Positions 1-7,100 of a stretch of DNA of 45,240 nucleotides are shown here, in pieces (positions within the stretch are counted from its first letter, which is position 1; each line of letters opens with the position of its first letter). The notes beneath the pieces were generated by a model. It saw nothing but the letters and a program-made list of their open reading frames with translations. It had not been told where the DNA came from and searched no databases. The stretch is taken from contig MNEF01000098.1 of assembly GCA_001917535.1 (NCBI GenBank), forward strand, positions 1 to 45,240, read 5' to 3'. The DNA is from Candidatus Rokubacteria bacterium 13_1_40CM_69_27 (GTDB lineage Bacteria > Methylomirabilota > Methylomirabilia > Rokubacteriales > CSP1-6). A program made the position numbers and the translations under genes.

Positions 1-591
1 CATGACGCGCAGGCCCGCGGCTTCGAGCCCTGCGCGATCGAGTTGGCCCTGATCGGCCGTCTGCCCGGTCGGTGTGACGGCGACGCGGTGGCAGAAGGTG
101 TCCTCGCCGCCCGCGTAAAGGGCGAGTCCGGGCTTGAACTTGCCCTGCCCGGTGCGGGCGAGGTCGGGCAGTGCGCCGTAGTGATCGCGATGCCCGTGGC
201 TGATGATCAGGGCATCGGCCCGCGTCGGGTCAAGGCCGAGCGCCCGATAGTTGTTGAAGAGGTTGAGGTCGGTCAGGCTGAAATCGAGCAGGATCTCTCG
301 CCGCTCTCCCTTGTGGAGTGACTCGAGATGGTAGGCGAGACCGTGCTCGGCCAGCAGCGCGTTGACCTTCCCTCGATACGGCGCCCGCTCGACAGTGATG
401 CTGTCGAGCTTCCCGCCTTTGGCGAAGATGTCGTAGATGTTGTCCACCACGGTGGTCATCATCAGGCGGTCGACCGTGGGCACCGCGAGCGTCTGGGCGC
501 GCGCCAGACCTTCTGTCAGGCGGCCACCTCCGCCCACCGCGAACACGCCGCTGGCCACCGCACCGAGCCTGAGGAAGTGTCGTCGCTCCAT
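1..591 (-). CDS. Tat-exported metallo-beta-lactamase-fold hydrolase, C-terminus beyond left edge
   Basis: The frame is open from an ATG at 591 to the window edge, giving 197 residues, so the C-terminal part is missing. The N-terminus (MERRHFLRLGAVASG) has a twin-arginine RRxFLxL motif followed by a hydrophobic alanine/glycine stretch, which points to Tat export of a folded, probably metal-loaded protein. The metallo-beta-lactamase zinc motif HxHxDH is seen at residues 132-137 (SHGHRDHYG). The fold is metal-dependent hydrolase-like; exported versions include MBL-fold proteins related to the methanopterin-linked group, but the substrate cannot be read. An AAAGGGGG Shine-Dalgarno lies 7-14 nt upstream. 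A possible -10 (TAGGCT, 617-622) stands 25 nt from the start, so this gene looks leadered. It is divergent from the queuosine transporter gene. Confidence 0.85.
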   Translation of the reverse strand, partial: MERRHFLRLGAVASGVFAVGGGGRLTEGLARAQTLAVPTVDRLMMTTVVDNIYDIFAKGGKLDSITVERAPYRGKVNALLAEHGLAYHLESLHKGERREILLDFSLTDLNLFNNYRALGLDPTRADALIISHGHRDHYGALPDLARTGQGKFKPGLALYAGGEDTFCHRVAVTPTGQTADQGQLDRAGLEAAGLRVM

Positions 592-629
592 GGGGCACCC
601 CCTTTGTGGTGCGTGGAGCCTACACCATT

Positions 630-635
630 TACAAT
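630..635 (+). promoter_or_regulatory. -10 hexamer TACAAT of a predicted leaderless promoter
   Basis: TACAAT ends 9 nt before the ATG at 645. With the usual 6-8 nt from -10 to transcription start, RNA would begin within about 3 nt of the start codon. No good -35 and no Shine-Dalgarno is seen. The same spacing recurs at other starts in the window. Confidence 0.55.
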
Positions 636-644
636 CGGGTGGCC

Positions 645-1304
645 ATGAGCTGGCGGTTCATCACCTGTGCGGCGTTGTTCATCACGTGTCTGCTGACCGC
701 CAACGTGATCGCCGCCAAGCTCGTGGTGATCGGCGGCGTGGTGCTGCCGGCCGGCATCGTCATCTTCCCCGTCTCGTACATCGTCGCCGACGTGCTGACG
801 GAGGTGTGGGGCTACGGGGCCGCCCGGCGCGTCATCTGGCTTGGCTTCGCCTGCAATGCGCTGATGGTGCTGGCCATCTGGATCGGCGGGGAGCTGCCGG
901 CGGCGGCCTTCTGGAAGGGCCAGGGCGCCTACACGGAGATCCTCGGCCAGACGCCGCGAATCGTGCTCGCCTCGTTCCTGGCCTACCTGGCGGGCGAGTT
1001 CGCCAACGCCTACGTCATGGCCAAGGTGAAGATCCTGACGGCCGGCCGCTGGCTCTGGATCCGCACGATCGGCTCGACGATCGTCGGCGAGGGGCTCGAC
1101 TCCGCCGTCTTCATCACGCTCGCCTTCGGGGGCGGCCTCCCCCTGGGGACGCTGGGGGGGCTCATCGCGGCGCAGTGGTGGGTGAAGGTCGCCTACGAGG
1201 CGGTGGCCACGCCCCTGACCTACGCGGCGGTGGGCTGGTTGAAATCGAGCGAGCGGGTGGATACGTTCGACTACCGGACCGACTTCAACCCGATCCGGAT
1301 GTAG
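645..1304 (+). CDS. yhhQ: Queuosine precursor transporter, YhhQ/VUT family
   Basis: A 219-residue inner-membrane protein with about six hydrophobic segments. It has the family's early ITANVIAAK-like signature (here TCLLTANVIAAKLVVIG), the acidic helix VSYIVADVLTEVWGY and the GEFANAYVMAK segment. YhhQ proteins import queuosine precursors (preQ0/preQ1) for tRNA wobble modification; that role comes from the family. The ATG at 645 is preferred over the GTG at 606 because homologues start just before the first helix and because a TACAAT box lies 9 nt upstream. The next gene starts 2 nt after the stop, so this is probably the first gene of an operon running to 4598. Confidence 0.88.
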   Translation: MSWRFITCAALFITCLLTANVIAAKLVVIGGVVLPAGIVIFPVSYIVADVLTEVWGYGAARRVIWLGFACNALMVLAIWIGGELPAAAFWKGQGAYTEILGQTPRIVLASFLAYLAGEFANAYVMAKVKILTAGRWLWIRTIGSTIVGEGLDSAVFITLAFGGGLPLGTLGGLIAAQWWVKVAYEAVATPLTYAAVGWLKSSERVDTFDYRTDFNPIRM

Positions 1305-1306
1305 CC

Positions 1307-1834
1307 GTGTGGAGGCGGCTCTACTGGCCCGGCTGGGGGCTGGTCACCGCGCTGACGGCGATCGTCGCCGGGTTCATGGTGGGCCACGCGCTGCTGCTGG
1401 GACAGTTCCTGAGCTGGATGGTCGCGTCCGGGAGGGGACGGATGCTGAGCCAGACGTACCCGGTGTTCGCCTTGACCGAGGGCCGCGGGGGGCGGTCGGT
1501 GTTCTACGCGCTGTGCGGGCTTCAGGCCGTCGCCGGGCTGGCCTTCCTGGCCCTGGCCCTCGTCGGACGGCGGCGGCGGCTGGCCGCCGCCGTGGCCGGG
1601 CTGGCCGGTCCGCTCTGGCAGGGCACGCACTTCGGCTCGGGCTTCGCCCGGGTGGAGCAGGCCGTGCTCAGGAGCGTGACGGAGGTCGCGCCGGAGGCGG
1701 CCGAGCGGTTCGTGGCGTGGAGCGTGCCGCTCCACGTCTTCCATGCGGCGACGCTGGTCGTCGCGCTGGGCGCGCTCTTGTCCATTCCGCTCCGAGAGCT
1801 CGGCCGAACGGCTCAGCGCACTGAAGGGGAGTGA
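1307..1834 (+). CDS. Small four-helix membrane protein of unknown function
   Basis: A 175-residue product that starts at GTG 1307, two nt after the yhhQ stop, which implies translational coupling. Four hydrophobic segments are visible, near residues 10-32, 65-80, 84-100 and 145-165. They are separated by charged loops, one containing the Arg-rich run GRRRRLAAA. Size, topology and the LWQGTHFGSGFA loop are loosely reminiscent of DUF1772/anthrone-oxygenase-like or DUF4149 membrane proteins, but I cannot assign a family securely. It stops 4 nt before the glutaryl-CoA dehydrogenase gene and carries that gene's Shine-Dalgarno in its tail. The coding evidence is the strand-consistent operon position and a clean transmembrane pattern. 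Confidence 0.7.
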   Translation: MWRRLYWPGWGLVTALTAIVAGFMVGHALLLGQFLSWMVASGRGRMLSQTYPVFALTEGRGGRSVFYALCGLQAVAGLAFLALALVGRRRRLAAAVAGLAGPLWQGTHFGSGFARVEQAVLRSVTEVAPEAAERFVAWSVPLHVFHAATLVVALGALLSIPLRELGRTAQRTEGE

Positions 1835-1838
1835 ACTC

Positions 1839-3011
1839 ATGGAGAAGTTCCGCGGAGTCGACTACTACGGCATCGAAGACCTCTTGAGCGAGGAGGAGCG
1901 GATGGTGCGCGACGCCATCCGCGACTGGGTCGAGGTCGAGTTCCTCCCCCTGGTCACGCAGCACCACCGCGCCGGTACCTTCCCGGTCGAGCTCATCCCC
2001 AAGCTCGGCGAGCTGGGCGTCTTCGGGGCGACCCTGAAGGGCTACGGGTGCGCCGGTCTGAACAGCGTCGCCTATGGGCTCATCATGCAGGAGCTCGAGC
2101 GCGGCGACTCCGGCCTCCGCTCCTGCGCCTCCGTGCAGAGCGGGCTGGTCATGTACCCCATCTACGCCTACGGTTCCGAGGCCCAGAAGGAGGCGTGGCT
2201 GCCGCGGCTGGCGCGCGGCGAGAAGGTCGGCTGCTTCGGCCTCACCGAGCCCGATCACGGCTCCGACCCGGGCGGCATGAAGACGCGCGCGCGGCGCCGG
2301 GGCGACGCCTACGTGCTCAGCGGCACCAAGCTCTGGATCACCAACGGCTCCATCGCCGACGTCGCGGTGGTGTGGGCCAAGGAGGACGACGGCGAGATCT
2401 ACGGCTACCTCGTGGAAAAGGGGACGCCGGGGTACTCGACGCTCGACATTTCGGGAAAGTTCTCGATGCGCGCGTCGATCACCTCCGAGCTCTCCCTCCA
2501 GGACTGTCAGATCCCCCTCGAGAACAAGCTGCCCGACGTCAAGGGGCTCAAAGGCCCGCTGGGCTGTCTCGCCCAGGCGCGCTACGGCATCGCCTGGGGG
2601 GCGGTGGGCGCCGCCATGGCCTGCTACGACTGGGCGCTGCAGTACGCCCAGCAGCGTATCCAGTTCGGCAAGCCGATCGCCTCGTTCCAGCTCGTGCAGC
2701 AGAAGCTGGTGTGGATGATCACGGAGATCACCAAGGCCCAGCTCCTGGCGCTGCAGCTCGGACGGCTCAAGGACCAGGGCCGGGCCCGGCCCCAGCAGGT
2801 CTCCATGGCCAAGATGAACAACGTCCACATCGCGCTGGAGACCGCCCGGATGGCCCGCGACATCATGGGCGCCGCCGGGATCGTCGACGAGCACCCGGTG
2901 ATCCGTCACATGATCAATCTGGAAACCGTCAAGACCTACGAGGGCACGCACGACATCCACACGCTCATCATCGGCCGCGACATCACGGGGACGGACGCCT
3001 TCGGAGTATGA
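1839..3011 (+). CDS. gcdH: Acyl-CoA dehydrogenase, glutaryl-CoA dehydrogenase type
   Basis: A 390-residue flavoprotein of the acyl-CoA dehydrogenase family. The FAD/substrate segment CFGLTEPDHGSDPGGM, the LWITNG strand and the C-terminal catalytic region KTYEGTHDIHTLIIGRDITG are all visible, with the presumed catalytic base Glu at about 368. The whole-sequence pattern matches glutaryl-CoA dehydrogenases: FRGVDYYGIEDLLSEEE start, YGCAGLNSVAYGLIMQELERGDSGLRS, and about 390 residues. These oxidise and decarboxylate glutaryl-CoA to crotonyl-CoA. Close relatives that dehydrogenate other short dicarboxyl-CoA esters cannot be excluded. The ATG at 1839 has AAGGGGAG about 9 nt upstream. The stop overlaps the next start as ATGA. 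Confidence 0.9.
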   Translation: MEKFRGVDYYGIEDLLSEEERMVRDAIRDWVEVEFLPLVTQHHRAGTFPVELIPKLGELGVFGATLKGYGCAGLNSVAYGLIMQELERGDSGLRSCASVQSGLVMYPIYAYGSEAQKEAWLPRLARGEKVGCFGLTEPDHGSDPGGMKTRARRRGDAYVLSGTKLWITNGSIADVAVVWAKEDDGEIYGYLVEKGTPGYSTLDISGKFSMRASITSELSLQDCQIPLENKLPDVKGLKGPLGCLAQARYGIAWGAVGAAMACYDWALQYAQQRIQFGKPIASFQLVQQKLVWMITEITKAQLLALQLGRLKDQGRARPQQVSMAKMNNVHIALETARMARDIMGAAGIVDEHPVIRHMINLETVKTYEGTHDIHTLIIGRDITGTDAFGV

Positions 3012-3370
3012 GGCGGCGAGCCGGCGCGCTCGCGCTGCTGCTTCTGGCGCTGGCCCTCACCGCATCCCGGGCCTCGGCCATCGAGGCCTCGCCCAGCGAG
3101 ATCCTGAGCGATCCCGATCGCTTCGACGGCAAAATCGTTACGCTCAGCGGTACGGTGACGCATCTCAAATCGCGCGTCTCCCAGAGGGGCAACGCCTACT
3201 CCACGTTTGATCTCAGCGACGGCCGACGGGCCATCACGGTCTTTGCTTTCGGCGAGTCGCCCTGCGCAAACGGCCGCCGGGCCCGGGTCGAGGGACTGTT
3301 TCAGAAGGTGAAGCGTCAGGGGCGCTACACGTTCTCTCACCAGGTGGACGCCACCAGCACGGTCTGCTGA
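3008..3370 (+). CDS. Exported OB-fold domain protein
   Basis: A 120-residue protein whose ATG overlaps the preceding stop (ATGA). Residues 1-24 form a classical Sec signal peptide (MRRRAGALALLLLALALTAS, then RASA). The mature part has the pattern of a small OB-fold beta-barrel: DGKIVTLSGTVTHLKSRVSQRG, then YSTFDLSDGRRAITVFAFG, then ARVEGLFQKVKRQGRYTF. Exported single OB domains of this kind are found in many genomes and often bind nucleic acid or small ligands, but the role here is unknown. Tight coupling to the acyl-CoA dehydrogenase gene shows co-expression, not a shared pathway. Confidence 0.78.
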   Translation: MRRRAGALALLLLALALTASRASAIEASPSEILSDPDRFDGKIVTLSGTVTHLKSRVSQRGNAYSTFDLSDGRRAITVFAFGESPCANGRRARVEGLFQKVKRQGRYTFSHQVDATSTVC

Positions 3371-3464
3371 GGCCTGGCTGGGACAGCAACTGAGCCCCGA
3401 GGCCCGCCGCCCTGCCCTCTCGCTGATCGTCGCGGCCCTCACGCTCGCGCTCCAGAACGGCATC

Positions 3465-4598
3465 GTGATGGCCTTCGCCGTCCTCTACCTGCCGCTCATC
3501 GCCGAGTTCGGCGGCTCGCGCGGCGAGGTGGCGATGGTACAGTCCGCCGTCCTGCTGGTGGGCGGCGTCGGGGGGCCGCTGATCGGCTGGGCCTTCGATC
3601 GCCTGGGGCCGCGGCGGCTCATCCAGTGGGGCGCGCTGCTGGCCACCGGCGCCTTCGTCCTGGCCAGCCGCGCGCCGTCGCTGCCGGCGCTGATCGCCGC
3701 CTACGGGATCCTGGGCGGGCTCGGCCTCTCCGCGCTGGGCAGCCAGGCCAACATGATCGTCGCCGCGCTCTGGTACCCTGGGGCGCGCGGCCGCGCCATC
3801 GCGGCGGTGGACCTCGGCACGGGCTTCGGCGCGTTCTGCTTCATTCCGTTGGCGCAGATGCTGGTGAGCGCCGTCGGCTGGCGCGGCACGCTGCTCGCGT
3901 GGGCGGCGCTGCTGGTGGCCGTGGTGGTGCCGCTCAACGCGTTCCAGCGTCTGCCGGCGCGCGAGGTGGCGTCGCCGACCCCCGAGCCCGCGCCCGAGCG
4001 GGAGCGATGGACGCTGGCGCTCGCGCTGCGGTCGCTGTCGTTCTGGTGGCTCGGTGCGACCCGCTTCTTCGCCGCCTGTGCCTTTCCGCTGATGAACACG
4101 CACATGGTGGCCTACGCCGTCGGCCAGGGGGTTCCGCCCACCACCGCCGCCACCGCGCTCGGCACAGTGAGCCTCGTCAGCCTGGCCGGCCGGCTCACCA
4201 CCGGTTGGCTCTGCGACCGCATCGGGCGTGCGCCCACGCTCACGCTCACCTACGCCAGCGCGGCGGTCGGGATCGGGTCGCTGACATTGCTGGCGGTCAC
4301 CGGCTCGCCCCTCTGGCTCGCGCTCTACGTAGTCTTCTACGGCATGGCCCAGGGATCGAGCGGCATCGTGGTCTCGGCGCGCGCCGCCGATGTCTTCGCC
4401 GGCGCCTCGTTCGGCGCGATCTTCGGCTGGCTGACGCTCGCCGCCGGGCCCGGCGAGGCGCTGGGGGCCTGGATCGGCGGGGAGATCTTCGACGTGACCG
4501 GCAGCTACCTCGGGGCCTTCGCCTTCGCGGTGGCGGCGCTCGCCGCCGGGGTGTTCGCCATCTGGCGCGTGCGGCCGGATTCGCGCAGATCGACGTAG
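3465..4598 (+). CDS. Major facilitator superfamily transporter; true start probably upstream
   Basis: A 377-residue product from the GTG at 3465, with about 11-12 hydrophobic helices. The MFS loop motif between helices 2 and 3 (GWAFDRLGPRRLIQWG) and its repeat (GWLCDRIGRAPTLTLTYAS) are visible. The first helix seems to begin earlier: the frame is open upstream and reads LSPEARRPALSLIVAALTLA in frame, with no ATG, GTG or TTG there, only CTG codons at 3378 and 3390. The 3465 start would cut helix 1. It looks like an oxalate/formate or monocarboxylate (OFA/MCT-like) MFS, possibly for an organic acid. Its last 94 nt overlap the convergent VOC gene. Confidence 0.85.
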   Translation: MMAFAVLYLPLIAEFGGSRGEVAMVQSAVLLVGGVGGPLIGWAFDRLGPRRLIQWGALLATGAFVLASRAPSLPALIAAYGILGGLGLSALGSQANMIVAALWYPGARGRAIAAVDLGTGFGAFCFIPLAQMLVSAVGWRGTLLAWAALLVAVVVPLNAFQRLPAREVASPTPEPAPERERWTLALALRSLSFWWLGATRFFAACAFPLMNTHMVAYAVGQGVPPTTAATALGTVSLVSLAGRLTTGWLCDRIGRAPTLTLTYASAAVGIGSLTLLAVTGSPLWLALYVVFYGMAQGSSGIVVSARAADVFAGASFGAIFGWLTLAAGPGEALGAWIGGEIFDVTGSYLGAFAFAVAALAAGVFAIWRVRPDSRRST

Positions 4599-4975
4599 AG
4601 CTCGATCTCGTGTCCGTCGGGATCGCGGACGCTGAAGGAGCTGTCCGTCTCGCCGAACGGCGCCAGACCGTGCCTCTCCACCCAGCGCCGCGCGGCGGCC
4701 AGGTCCTCCAGCGATTCGCCGACCTCGAACGCGATGTGATAGAGGCCGGGCACGCCCTTGGGCTGCGGGCCGGGGCCTTCGGCGCGCGCCACTTCGCAGG
4801 AGACGTCGTGATGGTGGCGCCCGGCCGAGAAGAAGGCGATGCGCCCGCTCTTGCCCGTGCCCGTTTCGGCGAGCCCCAGAACGTCGCGGTAGAACCGGCG
4901 GGCGGCCTCCAGGTCGCGGACGAAGAGCGAGACGTGCCCCAGCTCGCGGATTTTCAGCGGTGACGGTGTCTCCAT
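4505..4975 (-). CDS. VOC (glyoxalase/extradiol dioxygenase fold) protein
   Basis: A 156-residue single-module vicinal-oxygen-chelate protein. The two beta-alpha-beta-beta-beta halves are clear: GHVSLFVRDLEAARRFYRDV at the start and GLYHIAFEVGESLEDLAAA in the second half. Presumed metal ligands are His in GHVSLF, His in YHIAFEV and Glu in GHEIELYVD. It resembles catechol-2,3-dioxygenase-like and glyoxalase/fosfomycin-type VOC proteins; the substrate is unknown. The ATG at 4975 is chosen because the -10 hexamer TACACT ends 9 nt upstream and METPSPLKIRELGH fits the fold start. The C-terminal tail (SGRTRQMANTPAAS onwards) is low-complexity and antisense to the end of the MFS gene. Confidence 0.85.
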   Translation of the reverse strand: METPSPLKIRELGHVSLFVRDLEAARRFYRDVLGLAETGTGKSGRIAFFSAGRHHHDVSCEVARAEGPGPQPKGVPGLYHIAFEVGESLEDLAAARRWVERHGLAPFGETDSSFSVRDPDGHEIELYVDLRESGRTRQMANTPAASAATAKAKAPR

Positions 4976-4984
4976 CGCGCGGTT

Positions 4985-4994
4985 AGTGTACCAT
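4985..4994. promoter_or_regulatory. Bidirectional promoter with two overlapping -10 hexamers
   Basis: On the plus strand TACCAT (4989-4994) ends 9 nt before the ATG at 5004. On the minus strand TACACT (4985-4990) ends 9 nt before the ATG at 4975. The two hexamers share the palindromic TA at 4989-4990. Divergent bacterial promoters with overlapping -10 elements are a known class. Both transcripts would be leaderless. Confidence 0.6.
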
Positions 4995-5003
4995 TGCTGG
5001 GTC

Positions 5004-6230
5004 ATGGCTGATTCGAAGCCGGCGGCCTACACCGGGACCGCCGCGCCTGCGTTCGTCACCGCGATCACCGAGCGCGTCCGACCCAACGCGAAGTTGATCG
5101 GCCTCCTGGCGCTCGGGCATCTCGTCGTCGACGTGAACCAGGGTTCGCTGCCAGCGGTGCTGCCTTTCCTCAAGGCGGCGCACCACCTCTCGTACGCGGA
5201 GGCGGCGACGATCGTGCTGGCGGCGAACATCACCTCGTGCATCATCCAGCCGCTCTTCGGCTATTTCGCGGATCGGATGGCGCGCCGCTGGCTGCTGCCG
5301 CTGGCGGTCTTGCTCTCCGGGGTGGGACTCGGGCTCACGGGCGTGGCGCCGGGCTACGGCGCGCTGCTCCTGCTCATCGCCGTCATGGGGCTGGGTGTCG
5401 CCGCCTACCATCCCGAGGGCTACAAGACGGCCTCCAGCGTCGCCGGGGATCGCAAGGCGACGGCGCTGTCCTGGTTCTCGCTCGGCGGCAACATCGGCAT
5501 CGCGCTGGGGCCGCCGCTGATCACGACGCTGGTGACGGGCCTCGGCCTCGCGGGCAGTCTCGGCCTGCTGGCGCCCACTGCGGTCGTGGCGACGCTGCTG
5601 GCCGCGGCGCTGCCGATGTTCGCGCCCTCGAGAGCGCGGGCGGCGGCCCCGGACCAGGCCCCCCTGCGCGGCGTCCACATGCCGCGGGCCATGGCGCTCC
5701 TGATCCTGGTGGTCACGATCCGCTCCTGGACCCAGCTCGGCTTCACCACGTTCGTGCCCTTCTACTACGTCGACTACCTCAAGGCCGATCCGCGGCTGGT
5801 GGGGCCGCTGCTCTTCGTCTTCCTCGGCGCCGGTGCGCTGGGCACTGTGATCGCCGGTCCCCTGGCCGACCGCTGGGGCCCGCGACCGTTCATGACCTGG
5901 GTGTTCCTCGCCGCTGCCCCGTTCGGCGTGCTCTTCCTCACGGCGCGGGGTGCGCTGGCCTTCGTGGCGCTGGGGTTGTTCGGCGCGGTCCTGGTCTCGT
6001 CGTTCACGGTGGCCGTGGTGCTGGGCCAGGCCTATCTGCCCCGCAACGCGGGGATGGCGTCCGGCCTCATCGTGGGGTTCGCCCTCGGCGCCGGCGGCCT
6101 CGGCGTGACGGTCCTCGGCTGGATCGCCGACCACCACGGCTTGCCGACGGCGCTCTGGATCAGCGCGCTCCTGCCGCTGGCTGGCTTCCTGGTGGCGCGG
6201 TTCCTGCCGTCGCCGCGCGACGGCCATTGA
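5004..6230 (+). CDS. fsr: MFS transporter, fosmidomycin-resistance (Fsr) type
   Basis: A 408-residue, 12-helix MFS protein. The first helix carries the Fsr-like signature GHLVVDVNQGSLPAVLPFLK. The helix 2-3 loop is FGYFADRMARRWLLPLAV, helix 4-5 has GVAAYHPEGYKTASSVAGD, and the second half has GPLADRWGPRPFMTW. These match the fosmidomycin-resistance family of drug/H+ antiporters, whose natural substrates are mostly unknown. ATG 5004 is preferred to GTG 4986 because a TACCAT box ends 9 nt upstream. It diverges from the VOC gene with 28 nt between the starts; VOC plus efflux pump could be a small detoxification pair (inference). The tRNA methyltransferase gene follows 4 nt after the stop. Confidence 0.87.
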   Translation: MADSKPAAYTGTAAPAFVTAITERVRPNAKLIGLLALGHLVVDVNQGSLPAVLPFLKAAHHLSYAEAATIVLAANITSCIIQPLFGYFADRMARRWLLPLAVLLSGVGLGLTGVAPGYGALLLLIAVMGLGVAAYHPEGYKTASSVAGDRKATALSWFSLGGNIGIALGPPLITTLVTGLGLAGSLGLLAPTAVVATLLAAALPMFAPSRARAAAPDQAPLRGVHMPRAMALLILVVTIRSWTQLGFTTFVPFYYVDYLKADPRLVGPLLFVFLGAGALGTVIAGPLADRWGPRPFMTWVFLAAAPFGVLFLTARGALAFVALGLFGAVLVSSFTVAVVLGQAYLPRNAGMASGLIVGFALGAGGLGVTVLGWIADHHGLPTALWISALLPLAGFLVARFLPSPRDGH

Positions 6231-6234
6231 TACG

Positions 6235-7077
6235 ATGAACGAAGGCCTCCCGTTCCAGGACGGCGAGCAGGTGCTGCTCATCGATCAGCGCGGCAAGCGC
6301 CATCTGCTTTTCCTGCGCAAGTCCGACACGTTCCACTCCGACCGTGGCTGGATCGCGCACGACGCGATCATCGGCCAGCCGGAAGGCAGCTGGATCCGCA
6401 GCTCACTGGGGCTGCGCCATATGGCGCTCCGTCCCACCCTCGCCGAGTTCGTGCTGGAGATGCCGCGCGGCGCCCAGGTCATCTATCCCAAGGATCTGGC
6501 GATGATCCTCTTCTGGGCGGACATCTTCCCCGGCGCGCGGGTGCTGGAGGCGGGCACCGGGTCGGGCGCGCTCACGCTGGCCCTGCTCCGGGCCGTCGGC
6601 CCCGAGGGGCGGGTCATCACGTACGAGCAGCGCGACGAGTTCGCGCGGCGGGCGCTGGCCAACATCCACATACGCCTGGGCGAGGTCGGCAACCTCACCG
6701 TGCGTCTGGGCCCCGTGCAGGACGGCATCGCGGACGAGGGGCCGGTGGACCGGGTGGTCCTCGACCTTCCGGAGCCGTGGAAGCTCACGCGCCTCGTGGC
6801 CGGTGTGCTGCGGCCAGGCGGGATCTTCCTCGCCTACGTGCCCACCATCATCCAGTCGCATCAGCTGTCGGAGGCGCTCCATCGCGAGCCCCACTGGGCG
6901 CTCGTCGAGACCTTCGAGGCGCTCATGCGCCCCTGGAACATCGAGGGCCAGTCCGTCCGCCCGTTCCACCGCATGGTCGCCCACACCGGCTTCATCACCG
7001 TCGCCCGCCGGGTCGTGCCCGAGGAGGACGGCTCGCCGGCGCCGCGGCTGGCGCCAGAGAGCGATCGCGCCGAGTAG
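6235..7077 (+). CDS. trmI: tRNA (adenine-N1)-methyltransferase TrmI (m1A58)
   Basis: A 280-residue class I SAM methyltransferase. The N-terminal FPF-type domain with FLRKSDTFHSDRGWIAHDAI and GQPEGSWIRSS is typical of TrmI/Trm61. SAM motif I is VLEAGTGSGALTLALLRAVG near residues 102-121. The acidic ribose-binding motif is YEQRDEFARRA, and motif IV is VVLDLPEPWK. TrmI methylates A58 in the T-loop of tRNA; bacterial members are typical of actinobacteria, Thermus and several high-GC phyla. The start lies 4 nt after the Fsr stop. The PpiD gene follows after 23 nt. Confidence 0.92.
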   Translation: MNEGLPFQDGEQVLLIDQRGKRHLLFLRKSDTFHSDRGWIAHDAIIGQPEGSWIRSSLGLRHMALRPTLAEFVLEMPRGAQVIYPKDLAMILFWADIFPGARVLEAGTGSGALTLALLRAVGPEGRVITYEQRDEFARRALANIHIRLGEVGNLTVRLGPVQDGIADEGPVDRVVLDLPEPWKLTRLVAGVLRPGGIFLAYVPTIIQSHQLSEALHREPHWALVETFEALMRPWNIEGQSVRPFHRMVAHTGFITVARRVVPEEDGSPAPRLAPESDRAE

Positions 7078-7100
7078 ACCGGTCGCTTCGAGGAGTCCAG

